Origin: LMUY01 sp965199105
GTDB lineage: Bacteria > Pseudomonadota > Alphaproteobacteria > Acetobacterales > Acetobacteraceae
Reading direction: 5' to 3'
Assembly (NCBI GenBank): GCA_965199105.1
Contig: CBDAQO010000002.1
Location: forward strand, 1,550,001-1,614,000
DNA: 64,000 nucleotides
The position numbers and the translations under genes are program-made. The notes beneath the pieces were generated by a model. That model did no database searches. It was given only the letters and a program-made list of their open reading frames with translations, and was not told where the DNA came from. Positions 51,546 through 60,437 of the stretch are shown here, in pieces (within the stretch, counting starts at the first letter, position 1; each line of letters opens with the position of its first letter).

Positions 51546-52847
51546 ATGAGATCCGCCACCGCCATCACCACCGACACCCTGGCAAGCTTGCGTCGGCGCG
51601 CGTTGCTGTCCTGCGTGGTGGGTAACTTCTTCGAGCTGTTCGATTTCGCGATCTACGGCTTCTTCGCCGCATCGATCGGGCGCGCCTTCTTCCCAGCCAC
51701 CGACCCCGTCACGTCCCTGCTCGGCAGCTTCGCCACCTACGGCGTGGGCTTCATCATGCGCCCGGTCGGCGCCGTCGTCATCGGCGCCTATGGCGATCGG
51801 CACGGGCGCAAGGCGGCCCTGGTGCTCACCGTCACCATCATGGCGCTGGCCACCGCGGTCACCGGCCTCATCCCCAGCTACGGCGCCATCGGCCTGCTCG
51901 CCCCGGTGCTGCTCGTGCTGTGCCGGCTGGTGCAGGGCTTCTCCACCGGCGGCGAATGGGGCGGTGCCGCGTCCTTCCTGGTGGAATACGCGCCAGACGG
52001 CCGCCGCGGCTTCTTCGGCTCCTGGCAGCAATTCAGCGTCGGGCTCGGGCTGCTCGCCGGGTCAGGCAGCGCCTACGCCCTCACCACCCTGCTCGACCCG
52101 GCGAGCCTGGCGCAATGGGGCTGGCGCGTGCCGTTCCTGCTCGGCTTCCTGCTGGCGCCAATCGGCTACTACCTGCGCTCCCGCGTGGGTGAAACGCCCG
52201 CATTCGAGCGCACCGTCGCCCGCCACGAAGTGGTCGCCTCGCCACTGCGCCTGGCGCTCACCATCCACCGGGCCAAGGTGCTGACCGGCCTCGGCCTCAC
52301 CGTGATCTGGACGGTGTCCAGCTATCTGTTCCTCACGTTCATGCCGACCTACGTGGCCCAAACGCTGCACATGCCCGCGAAGGTGGCGCTCGCCTCCAAC
52401 ACCGTGGCCATCCTCATCCTCACCGTCCTGGTACCGCCGCTCGGCGCGTTGTCCGACCGCATCGGCCGCCGCAAGCTGCTGCTGACATCGGCCATCGGCT
52501 ACCTGGTGTTAAGCTACCCGTTGTTCCTGCTGGTCACCGAACGGCGGGACTTCCTGGGCCTGCTTATCGCCCAGTCGGTCGCCGCCGTGCTGCTGGCCCT
52601 GTTCAGCGGCCCCGGCCCCGCCTTGCTCTGCGAACTCTTCCCCACCAGCGTGCGCTACACGTCCCTCTCCCTCGGCTACAACGTCGCCGTGGCGGTGTTC
52701 GGCGGCTTCGCCCCCTTCATCGCCATCGCGCTGATCCGATGGACCGGCAACCCGCTCGCACCCACCTTCTACGTCATGGCCGCCGCCCTGGTCAGCACTC
52801 TAGTAATCCTCCGCATCAAGGACCGCACCCACATGCCGCTACAATAA
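51546..52847 (+). CDS. MFS transporter, metabolite:H+ symporter (MHS) type
   Basis: This 433-residue, twelve-span MFS protein has the MHS motifs: FDFAIYGFFAASIGRAFFP in helix 1, RPVGAVVIGAYGDRHGRKAA in loop 2-3 and GALSDRIGRRKLLL in loop 8-9. MHS proteins import organic acids or aromatic acids with protons. Next to the SDR and the ring-cleavage genes it probably imports the pathway substrate. Repeat R10 follows 57 bp after the stop. Confidence 0.9.
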   Translation: MRSATAITTDTLASLRRRALLSCVVGNFFELFDFAIYGFFAASIGRAFFPATDPVTSLLGSFATYGVGFIMRPVGAVVIGAYGDRHGRKAALVLTVTIMALATAVTGLIPSYGAIGLLAPVLLVLCRLVQGFSTGGEWGGAASFLVEYAPDGRRGFFGSWQQFSVGLGLLAGSGSAYALTTLLDPASLAQWGWRVPFLLGFLLAPIGYYLRSRVGETPAFERTVARHEVVASPLRLALTIHRAKVLTGLGLTVIWTVSSYLFLTFMPTYVAQTLHMPAKVALASNTVAILILTVLVPPLGALSDRIGRRKLLLTSAIGYLVLSYPLFLLVTERRDFLGLLIAQSVAAVLLALFSGPGPALLCELFPTSVRYTSLSLGYNVAVAVFGGFAPFIAIALIRWTGNPLAPTFYVMAAALVSTLVILRIKDRTHMPLQ

Positions 52848-52904
52848 CCACCGTCGTCCAAACGCTCAGCAGGTGTCCAGAAGACGACCGTCTTCTGGTG
52901 GGGC

Positions 52905-53008
52905 TAGAGCATGATCTCCTCGATCATGCTCCGCTTGACTGAGACAAGAGCAGCTTTATCCGAGCCTTCGGATCGCGAAGCGACTCCGATTGCTCGGATG
53001 CTGCTCTA
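52905..53008. repeat. TAGAGC-family two-hairpin element (R10)
   Basis: This 104-bp copy runs CTAGAGCATGATC to GCTGCTCTAG. It has the GAGCATGATC/GATCATGCTC hairpin and a second hairpin AGAGCAGC/GCTGCTCT with inner CCGAGC/GCTCGG. It lies between convergent transcription units (MFS gene and the dimethylformamidase operon), where it may terminate both. Confidence 0.88.
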
Positions 53009-53040
53009 GGGGCAAAGCCCCGACCTTCTCCGCCAGCGTT

Positions 53041-53418
53041 TCAAATCGACCGTTGCGGCGGCCTTTCGCCCCGGCCCAACCGTAGCCGTTCCGCCTCCTC
53101 CGCCGCACGCTGCGGCGAGCCAAACACCATGTCCTCAAACAGGATGAATGGCCTCGCGCGATCCGCGTTGAGCTGCCCCACGCACCATTCCCCGGCCTTT
53201 GTGGCGACCACGATGTACGACCCGGCGATCGGTCCGTAGCGGCGGTTGTTCAACACGAACAGGCACTCGGCCAAGTAGTTCAACTTGTCGACGTCCAGCG
53301 TGCCGAGGGCCGCGCTTTCGAGCGCGTTCGGCGGCACCGCGCGCGCCCCCAAAACCTCCTTGCCTTGCGGAAGCTCCACCATGCCAGAGTGCAGCAGCGT
53401 GTTTGCGGCCATCGCCAT
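53041..53418 (-). CDS. Small protein at the end of the dimethylformamidase operon
   Basis: This 125-residue soluble protein has a core RYGPIAGSYIVVATKAGEWC, VGQLNADRARPFILFEDMVF and a charged helix GSPQRAAEEAERLRLGR. The order (short strand, W/Y residue, G-x-P, then a helix of AAEEA type) is reminiscent of the dimethylformamidase small subunit at 55900, so it may be a distant paralogue or accessory subunit; that is inference. GAGGGAG precedes the ATG. It is 32 bp after the large-subunit stop, so it is the last gene of the operon. Confidence 0.7.
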   Translation of the reverse strand: MAMAANTLLHSGMVELPQGKEVLGARAVPPNALESAALGTLDVDKLNYLAECLFVLNNRRYGPIAGSYIVVATKAGEWCVGQLNADRARPFILFEDMVFGSPQRAAEEAERLRLGRGERPPQRSI

Positions 53419-53450
53419 TCACTCCCTCAACTGCAGCAGAACCAGCGCAC

Positions 53451-55811
53451 TCACGAGGGCAACGGCCCTTCGCGCAGGAAGCCACGGATCACGTTGTAGG
53501 TAATCCGCGAGACGTTGTTGTTGTAGTTGTTGTGGGAAAGGCTGCCGCACCACGCAATCGACCCAGGGGCGAACAGCGCCCCGCCATTCGGCGCCTTGTA
53601 GTAGATCATGTCCGCCCGAACCTGCGGGTTCTCGGTGCCTCCGCCATAATAACCGCGCACCGAGAAATGGATTTCCTCGTTCACCTGCAGCATCAGGTTG
53701 GTGTGGTCCTCCGACCGGGCCAGCAGGAACGCATTGTGCGGCGTGCCGAATTCGAGGTCATAGCGGTCGAGCTCAAGCCCGGCGGCGCCGCCACCCACAA
53801 GCCCGAAATCGCCAATCACCTCGTCATCCCCGACGCCCTCGAAAATCCAGGAACACTCACGGCGGTGGCTGTCATTGGCCCGGCGGTAATAGGAAGAAAC
53901 ATCGAAGCCATACGCCGTGAACGTCAAGCCGCACAGCTTGCTCGGGATGCGCCCCCGGGCGCGCCACATGCCCCCGTATTTGCCGTCGAACGCGTTGTTG
54001 TATTCGCCCGGGTTGGCCGTCCAGGCTCGCGTCCCAGCCTCCCCCTTGCGAACCTCGATGATGTTGTGGTTGTCCGGGTGGAACTCACTACACCAATAGA
54101 ACCCATTGGCACCCAGGTAGAGCCAGCGGCCGCCCCGGTTCTGGTAGGCCTCATAGGCCGAAAACATCCGCTCGGACGCATATTCGGGATGGCTGCCCGT
54201 CAGGATCACCTTGTAGCGCCCCAGCAGGTCGACGCCTTCGCGATGCAGGTCCTCATCGGTATGGACATCGAACTCGAGCCCCTTCTGCTCGAGCCAATCG
54301 GTCAGGTGCAGATCCGCGTTCATCTGCCAAAGCGAAGGCGACAGCCAATGCCGGTATTTGGGGCGCATGTTCAAGATCGGGCGCAGCCGCGACGAGTAGC
54401 ACACGCCGCTACCATCGGAATGCAGCGAGTAGGTCGACAACCCGTATTCCCGGTGCTCGTTGAGGAACAGGTCGGCCGGCTCGATGATCGGAATACGCCC
54501 GGCCAGCAATTGTGCGACCACGGAGTTCGTTCCAAGATTATCGTTGGAATACGCCAGGTAGCTGTTGAGTGGCATGATGAAGGCAATCTCGGCCGTCGAC
54601 TGCCCGCGCGGCGGGCGGACCACGAAGGGAATGAAATCCTCCGTGTCCTGCGACTCTTCGCCGCCAATCCGCAGCCGTGCCGCGTAAATCCCGCTGCGTA
54701 GGGTGGCCGGCACCGTCCACTCGAAGTCGACGTCCCAGCGGGCGTCGTCGATGTCATCATCGTGGAAATGGATCGCGCCATACTCGTCCGGCGCGTGATG
54801 ATACACGATCTCATCACCCGTCCAGTTGAACCCGGTCATCGCCCGAACCGGCATGTTCACCGCATGCCCGTCGAGCAGGCTGCCCGACGTATCGACGATA
54901 TACGTCGACGCGATGTTGGTCGTGATGTTGGCATGGAAGTCCCAGGCCCCCACCACGTCTTCGCGGATCGAAGACGGCACGTTGCGATAGCCATGGGCCA
55001 GCATCTCGATCTCGTGCTTCAGCAGCGCGCGCTTGCTCAACCGCGGCCGGTCGATCTTGCCGTTATAGACGAAGCCATGCTCCGGCAGCTCCACCGGCGC
55101 GGTCGCCTCCTTGTAGTGCGCGCCGAACACCGTGCGGCCCGACCGCGCCGCCACGGTCGACGCGGCCACTAGCAGCGGGGCGTCGTTCGGGCTTGGCGCC
55201 ACCCCGCTGAGCAGTTGCACGGCGGCCGTCGTCTCCTCCGCCGGGTGCAGGATGGCCATGCCAAGCCCGCCATTGGTCGCGGTGACCACCGGTTCCTGAT
55301 ACAAGTTCACCCGGCCAGACCGCGCATCGAACGTCGCCGCGACCAGGTACCAAACCTTGCGCAGCAAGGGCCTGCCGCTCGAGAGGTTCACCACCTGTCC
55401 GCTGCGGTTGCCAATTTGCAGCGCGAGACAACCCGCCTCGTCGATGAACAAGCCATAGCCGGTCTTGCTGCCCTCGTCCCACTTGGTGAGGATGCCTTGC
55501 CGGCCCTTGTCGGGCGTCGTGGGAAAAATATAGGCCTGCAACGTGAAGCTCTGAACGTCGAGCCGCCCGTCTTGCGGAACGATCACGTAGGAGCCGCCAA
55601 AGATCCGCTGGTTCCGCCCATTATACATCCCGTTGCACGAGGCCGTGACTTCCTGCTCCTTGTAGCCAGGGCCTTCCGGGTTCGTGTCGCCATGGATGAT
55701 GCGCACGATCTGCACCGCATACTTCTCGCCATGCTCCGAGTTGACGTAGAACCGGATCGCATCCCCCGGCACGAGGGAATATTTGTCGCTGTAACCAGCT
55801 ATCGATAGCAT
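53451..55811 (-). CDS. dmfA2: N,N-dimethylformamidase large (beta) subunit-like protein
   Basis: DmfA2 is the catalytic subunit of N,N-dimethylformamidase, which hydrolyses dimethylformamide to dimethylamine and formate with a Tyr-Tyr-Glu iron centre. The 786 residues match the family layout and length (about 760): an N-terminal beta domain (AGYSDKYSLVPGDAIRFYVN), a LamG-like domain at about 85-260 and a C-terminal amidotransferase-like domain (IAFIMPLNSYLAYSND, VILTGSHPEYASERM, WLYLGANGFYWCSEFHPDN, ending SRITYNVIRGFL). Tyr and Glu candidates are present, but I could not align the iron ligands. The true substrate may be another small amide. Confidence 0.83.
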   Translation of the reverse strand: MLSIAGYSDKYSLVPGDAIRFYVNSEHGEKYAVQIVRIIHGDTNPEGPGYKEQEVTASCNGMYNGRNQRIFGGSYVIVPQDGRLDVQSFTLQAYIFPTTPDKGRQGILTKWDEGSKTGYGLFIDEAGCLALQIGNRSGQVVNLSSGRPLLRKVWYLVAATFDARSGRVNLYQEPVVTATNGGLGMAILHPAEETTAAVQLLSGVAPSPNDAPLLVAASTVAARSGRTVFGAHYKEATAPVELPEHGFVYNGKIDRPRLSKRALLKHEIEMLAHGYRNVPSSIREDVVGAWDFHANITTNIASTYIVDTSGSLLDGHAVNMPVRAMTGFNWTGDEIVYHHAPDEYGAIHFHDDDIDDARWDVDFEWTVPATLRSGIYAARLRIGGEESQDTEDFIPFVVRPPRGQSTAEIAFIMPLNSYLAYSNDNLGTNSVVAQLLAGRIPIIEPADLFLNEHREYGLSTYSLHSDGSGVCYSSRLRPILNMRPKYRHWLSPSLWQMNADLHLTDWLEQKGLEFDVHTDEDLHREGVDLLGRYKVILTGSHPEYASERMFSAYEAYQNRGGRWLYLGANGFYWCSEFHPDNHNIIEVRKGEAGTRAWTANPGEYNNAFDGKYGGMWRARGRIPSKLCGLTFTAYGFDVSSYYRRANDSHRRECSWIFEGVGDDEVIGDFGLVGGGAAGLELDRYDLEFGTPHNAFLLARSEDHTNLMLQVNEEIHFSVRGYYGGGTENPQVRADMIYYKAPNGGALFAPGSIAWCGSLSHNNYNNNVSRITYNVIRGFLREGPLPS

Positions 55812-55899
55812 CTCGTGTCTCCGCTTGTGACGAGAGCATGACGACCAAAGGTGGGATCACCCGAGGTCCGAATCACGCGATCAGGCAATGCGCCGTGCG

Positions 55900-56349
55900 T
55901 TAGCCCCACCCTCCCGCGCGGCGCGGCGGCGTTGGTGCCACCGCACCGTATTTCTGCAGCAGGTCGCCGATCCGCTTCAGGAAAATCCCGTGCTCGCAAG
56001 CATCCTGCGACGAGAACGAACCCTCCAGGATCTTGACCGGCTCGCCCCGGACGCCGCTCAGCAGCCCGATCCGGTAATCGGCAAAATCCTCGATCACGAT
56101 GATGACGTATTTCCCCTTCATCGGGGCGCGACGGAGCTTGTCGATCACGCGGATCAGCTCCTCGCTATGCCCGATCGACGGCCGCCCGTTGCGCGATGCC
56201 GTGCCGATCGGGTTCGCCCGATGCTCGGCAATCAACCGGCTGCGGGTCGCCTCGTCCCTCAGCAACGGCATCACGTATTTCTGGGTGATGAAGTCGTCGA
56301 CTGCCTTGTGCGACTCATTCAACTGCACGCCAGTCGGTTCATTGGCCAT
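55900..56349 (-). CDS. dmfA1: N,N-dimethylformamidase small (alpha) subunit-like protein
   Basis: This 149-residue product precedes the large-subunit gene, as dmfA1 does. The C-terminal half matches the small-subunit pattern: GKYVIIVIEDFADYRIGLLS, GEPVKILEGSFSSQDACEHG and IFLKRIGDLLQKYG. A divergent helical N-terminal half precedes it. AGGAG lies six bases before the ATG at 56349, and an adjacent ATG at 56352 is also possible. The start lies inside the end of the transporter gene (about 10 bp overlap), so transporter and enzyme are coupled. The large-subunit gene follows after 88 bp. Confidence 0.76.
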   Translation of the reverse strand: MANEPTGVQLNESHKAVDDFITQKYVMPLLRDEATRSRLIAEHRANPIGTASRNGRPSIGHSEELIRVIDKLRRAPMKGKYVIIVIEDFADYRIGLLSGVRGEPVKILEGSFSSQDACEHGIFLKRIGDLLQKYGAVAPTPPRRAGGWG

Positions 56350-58306
56350 CATGATCTCCTCTGCGAGCGAGTGCGCCGGCGGGTTCGAGCGCGGCAAGCG
56401 AGAGCGAGCCGGTCGACAATCCCAGTTTCACCGCCAAAAACCAGACGAGCCCAATGCCCAAGACCCACCAGAACACCTGCCACGCCCAAAGCGACGGCAC
56501 GCCGAACACCCAGGCCTGATACCCAGCGCCCGGCGCGCCAAACAGCCGGTTGCCAAGCACGGCGCCGGGCCCCGCCGCAAAGAACAGCCAACCGATCAGC
56601 AGAACCCAGGCGGCGGACTTCATGCGCGCGCTGTTGGCCGCCAAGGACCAGGTGCGATCGTTCAGGAACGCATGGATCGTGTCGCGGTAAGGCCGCGTGG
56701 GATCGCTCCGTGCCGAGGCGCAAACCGCCAGGCACACCACCCCGTTGGCGAGCATGCCCCAAATCCCCGAATGGATCGTCCAAGGCCAGCGCCCCCAGGG
56801 CAGCGCGTTCCCCGCCACCACCTGTCCCAGCGGTTCGGTGAGCACGACTGCGATCAGGCCCGCGATCAACCCGGCCGTCGCAGCGCCCCGGGTGATCCAC
56901 GGCAGCCACAGCACTCCCAGCAGCGACGGCAGCAACTGAAAGCTGCACGGGATGGCGAGGCTGGCCAACACGAGAACGGCCGTGTTGGCAAAGCTCGCCA
57001 TCAGCAAGGCCGCCAGGCAGACCAGCAACATCGCCAGGCGGCTGACCGCTTTCTGCCGATACCAGGGGGCGTCGGGCCTGACATAGCGCCGGTAGATGTC
57101 GCGCGAGATAATGTTGCCGGTCGTGGCCAGGAACACCGCCGCCGTGGCCTGCAGCGCGGCGATCCCCGCCACGCTGAGCAGCCCCACCAGCCAAATTTGC
57201 TGCCCGCCCAAGATGTTGATGGTGCTCAGCACCAGCGCGCCCTGCTCCCCGCTCTGCAACGGGGCAAGCACGCGCGCAACCGCCAGCCCCGCCGCGTTGA
57301 CCGGGCCGCTGGCGCCCAAGACAAGCCCGGCCAGGCCTTGCAACGGGGCGAAGATGAACACGGCCAGGCCGACGCACAGGGCGCTGCCCCAAATCTGGTG
57401 GATGGGAAAGCCGCGCGGGCTTCGGCTCACGAAGCTCCAGACCGAAAACGCCGGCGAGAGTTGCAGCCCCATGAACGAGAGCACGAACGACAAGCTCATC
57501 ATCGCCGTCCAAGGCCCGCCAACCGGCACCTGCCGCCCCAGCCCCGCGGTAAACTGGATCACCCCGGGAACCACGAACAAACCGTTGTCGTCGGACCCGC
57601 CAAACCCGTGCGTCATGCCGGGTCGGCCAAGCGGAGTGCTGGCGATCTTGGCCAGCGCCCGCCCCAACCCGGTGACTCCGCCCGACAGCGACGCAGCCCC
57701 GGCACCGAGCACGACGATGCCGCCCAGCATCAGGATCCCCTGCGCCACGCTCACCTGGGCCACCGCGTTGAGGCCACCGACCATGCAATACAGCAACACC
57801 ACCGACGCCAAGACCCACATCCCGGCGTCCCGCGACACCGCACCATCGGTGACCGCCAGCATGATCGAGCCAGCCGCGCCAAACAAGGTTGCCAAAAACG
57901 GCACTGCGAACAGCAGGGCGATCCCCACCGCTATCACCGTGATCGCCTCACCGCCAAAATAGCCGCAGAACATGTCGCCTGGCGTGACATAGCCGAACTT
58001 GCGGCTCAGCATCCATTGCCGCTTCACCACCAGCACGCTGGCCAGGGGGATGGTGATCACGAAGAACGACGCGTTGAGGTACTGGAACCCGTCCACGAAC
58101 ACCTGGCCAGCCTGGCCAGTGAACGCCCACCCGGCGAACAGCCCAGTGGTCGCAACGAAGACGAACAGCCACGTCGCAATGCCACCCACCGGGCTGAAGA
58201 AGTGCGCGGCCTCCGGTTGCCGCTTGGCCGACCGCACGCTGATGACGACGCAAAACGTCCAGTAGGCGGCCAGGAACAGCAACAACCAGACCGCCTTGTC
58301 AAACAT
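56339..58306 (-). CDS. Sodium:solute symporter (SSF) family transporter
   Basis: This 655-residue membrane protein has about 14 spans in the SSF/APC-fold pattern: AKRQPEAAHFFSPVGGIATW near the start, TTGLFAGWAFTGQAGQVF, FGYVTPGDMFCGYFGGEAIT, and later ATAAVFLATTGNIISRDIYR. SSF members import solutes with sodium. The long C-terminal part after residue 500 adds two or three spans. It sits between the flotillin-like gene (42 bp upstream) and dmfA1 (overlap), so it is the likely importer of the amide substrate; that is inference. Sodium residues were not verified. Confidence 0.86.
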   Translation of the reverse strand: MFDKAVWLLLFLAAYWTFCVVISVRSAKRQPEAAHFFSPVGGIATWLFVFVATTGLFAGWAFTGQAGQVFVDGFQYLNASFFVITIPLASVLVVKRQWMLSRKFGYVTPGDMFCGYFGGEAITVIAVGIALLFAVPFLATLFGAAGSIMLAVTDGAVSRDAGMWVLASVVLLYCMVGGLNAVAQVSVAQGILMLGGIVVLGAGAASLSGGVTGLGRALAKIASTPLGRPGMTHGFGGSDDNGLFVVPGVIQFTAGLGRQVPVGGPWTAMMSLSFVLSFMGLQLSPAFSVWSFVSRSPRGFPIHQIWGSALCVGLAVFIFAPLQGLAGLVLGASGPVNAAGLAVARVLAPLQSGEQGALVLSTINILGGQQIWLVGLLSVAGIAALQATAAVFLATTGNIISRDIYRRYVRPDAPWYRQKAVSRLAMLLVCLAALLMASFANTAVLVLASLAIPCSFQLLPSLLGVLWLPWITRGAATAGLIAGLIAVVLTEPLGQVVAGNALPWGRWPWTIHSGIWGMLANGVVCLAVCASARSDPTRPYRDTIHAFLNDRTWSLAANSARMKSAAWVLLIGWLFFAAGPGAVLGNRLFGAPGAGYQAWVFGVPSLWAWQVFWWVLGIGLVWFLAVKLGLSTGSLSLAALEPAGALARRGDHDGQ

Positions 58307-58348
58307 CGGCGCGGCCCACTGCGCCCAAGCCTTGTGCGTCGCCCAACG

Positions 58349-60361
58349 TCACTTGGCTTCGCTGCTGATCTTGCTCTTGCCAGGAACTTTCTTGCCATGC
58401 TCGCCGAGGACGTTGCTGATGTTGGTGATCTCGCCGGACGACATGCCGATCTCCTCCAGCAGGCCGTCGACGAACGGCATGTGGGCCCGGTAGCGTAGCG
58501 CCGAGTTCACCACGTGGTCGGCCAAACTCGGCCCGGCGCCGTTGGCGTCAGACGGTGGTGCGCCGTCCCGCCCCGGCCCATGCGCCCCGTTCTGCCCACC
58601 CCCCGGCAAGCCGTTCACCTCGTAGATCTTGATCGTGTCGATGCTCTGCATCGGCTTGACGCTCTCCCGGATGATCGAGTCGAGGTTGCGCGCAAGCTGC
58701 ATGCGCACCTCGCTGGTGCGGCTGGCGTCGTTGCGCGAGTTCTCCGCCTCGTTGAGCTTCTGCTTGCCCGCCGCATCAATCTCGTAGCGGCTCTTGGCGG
58801 CCAACGTCACGAACTCGTCCGCCTTGTTGCGCTCCTCCGCCGCCATGGTCTCCGCCTTGGCCAGCGTCATGATCTTGACCGCGTTGCTCTCCGCCGCTGC
58901 CTGCGCCAGCACCACGTCGATCCGCTTGCGCCGCTCGGCGACTTCAATCTCGCGCAACGAACTCACCGCCTCCGTGGCCCTGCTGGCGAGCGCATGCGCG
59001 TGCTGTTCCTCCACCCGCGCCTCGAACACCGCCGTCGCCTTGCGCATCACCGCAAGGTCGCGCTCGTGTTCTTCCAGTTGCAGCCGCTTCGCCTTGGCAA
59101 TCTCGTGCAGCCTGGTCTCCTCCTCGGTGGTCATGCGCACGATATTGATGTTGCGCTGCTGCCTGAGTTCGGCCGCATGCACGTCCTCGGTGGCGGCGAT
59201 CTGGGCCAACTGGGCCGTGCGGTGGTTTTCCGCTTCCTCCTTGGTGATGGCAGCCTGCTGCTCGGCCCGCCGCACCGCGATCTCCTGCATCTGCTCCAGC
59301 CGCGCGAACTCCATCTCCTTGGTAAGGCCGAGCACACGCTTCTCGGTGGCGAGGTTGTGCGTCTCGATCTCGACCGCCATGTTGCGCTCGATCTCGTTCT
59401 GCTCGCGGCGGCGGCGTTCCACCTCGGCCACTAGCCGCGTCTCCTTCAACTGCCGCTCGACGTCGATCACCTGCTGCTGCGAAATGCGAACCACCTCGGT
59501 CGCCTCTTCGGCGCGGAGCTGGGCTTCCTCCACTTCGCGGTCGCGCTCGGCCTTGTTCTTGGCGATCGCGGCCCGCTGTTCGTTGCGCTGGGCCGCAATC
59601 TCCTGCTCCTGGCGCAGCCGGGAAAACTCGCTGTCCCGGTCGATCTCCAAGGCCTGCTTCTCGGTCTCGAGGTTCTTGCCACGGATTTGGATCAGCGTTT
59701 CCTGCTCGATGTCGTTGCGCGCCTTCCTGCGTGCCTGGATTTGCTGCGTGAGCTGGGTCAGGCCCTCGGCGTCGAACGCGTTCGACGGGTTGAACATCTC
59801 GAGCGGCGCCTGATCCAGCCCGGTCAGCGAGACCGTCTCCAGCTCCAGCCCGGTCTGGCTGAGGTGGTCTTCCGCCAGGCCCTTCACGGCCCTCACGTAG
59901 TCGCCGCGCTTTTCCTGCATCTCGTCCATGCTCATCGTCGCAGCAACGATCGCCAGCGCATCGATGAAGCGGCCCTGGACCAATTCCTTCAACGCGTCGG
60001 GCTCGAGGGTGCGCTTGCCGAGCGATTGCGCCGCGATCGAGACCGACGCCTCGGTCGGCTTCACCCGCACGTAGAACTCCGCCACGAGTTCCACCCGCAT
60101 CCGGTTGCGGGTGATCAAGGACCGCTCGCCGCCACGGCGTATCTCGATGCACAGCGTCCGCATCCCGACCATGGTCACGTTGTGGACGATCGGGATCACC
60201 AGCGCGCCGCCGCTGAGGACGACCTTCTCGCCGCCCATGCCGGTCCGTACGAACGAGATCTCCTTCGAGGAACGCTGATACAGCCAGTGCAGGAGGTAGA
60301 CGACGATGGCAATCGCCAGCGCAATCAGGATTATGACAGCAATGATGTCGGCGCCGGTCAT
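58349..60361 (-). CDS. Flotillin/YqiK-type SPFH protein
   Basis: The 670-residue protein has an N-terminal membrane anchor (MTGADIIAVIILIALAIAIV), an SPFH domain (VVLSGGALVIPIVHNVTMVG, LITRNRMRVELVAEFYVRVK), and a coiled coil of roughly 350 residues rich in Glu, Arg and Ala from residue 210 on. The C-terminal region is Gly/Pro-rich, ending KISSEAK. Flotillins scaffold membrane microdomains. The start could be 30 bases earlier (60391); 60361 gives the anchor directly. It lies between the rhodopsin gene (76 bp upstream) and the SSF transporter gene (42 bp downstream), which suggests it organises those membrane proteins. Confidence 0.87.
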   Translation of the reverse strand: MTGADIIAVIILIALAIAIVVYLLHWLYQRSSKEISFVRTGMGGEKVVLSGGALVIPIVHNVTMVGMRTLCIEIRRGGERSLITRNRMRVELVAEFYVRVKPTEASVSIAAQSLGKRTLEPDALKELVQGRFIDALAIVAATMSMDEMQEKRGDYVRAVKGLAEDHLSQTGLELETVSLTGLDQAPLEMFNPSNAFDAEGLTQLTQQIQARRKARNDIEQETLIQIRGKNLETEKQALEIDRDSEFSRLRQEQEIAAQRNEQRAAIAKNKAERDREVEEAQLRAEEATEVVRISQQQVIDVERQLKETRLVAEVERRRREQNEIERNMAVEIETHNLATEKRVLGLTKEMEFARLEQMQEIAVRRAEQQAAITKEEAENHRTAQLAQIAATEDVHAAELRQQRNINIVRMTTEEETRLHEIAKAKRLQLEEHERDLAVMRKATAVFEARVEEQHAHALASRATEAVSSLREIEVAERRKRIDVVLAQAAAESNAVKIMTLAKAETMAAEERNKADEFVTLAAKSRYEIDAAGKQKLNEAENSRNDASRTSEVRMQLARNLDSIIRESVKPMQSIDTIKIYEVNGLPGGGQNGAHGPGRDGAPPSDANGAGPSLADHVVNSALRYRAHMPFVDGLLEEIGMSSGEITNISNVLGEHGKKVPGKSKISSEAK

Positions 60362-60437
60362 CGTTCGCGTTTCCCCATGCATTCCCGGCACCGCTTGTGT
60401 GGCCGAGCATCAATCCGGTGGATGGTCCGGAACCAAA

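Noticed and set aside
56099..58498. A 799-codon plus-strand frame opposite the SSF transporter
   Set aside because: It is rich in Arg, Gln, His and Pro with no recognisable fold, while the opposite strand encodes a clear transporter. It is a shadow frame.
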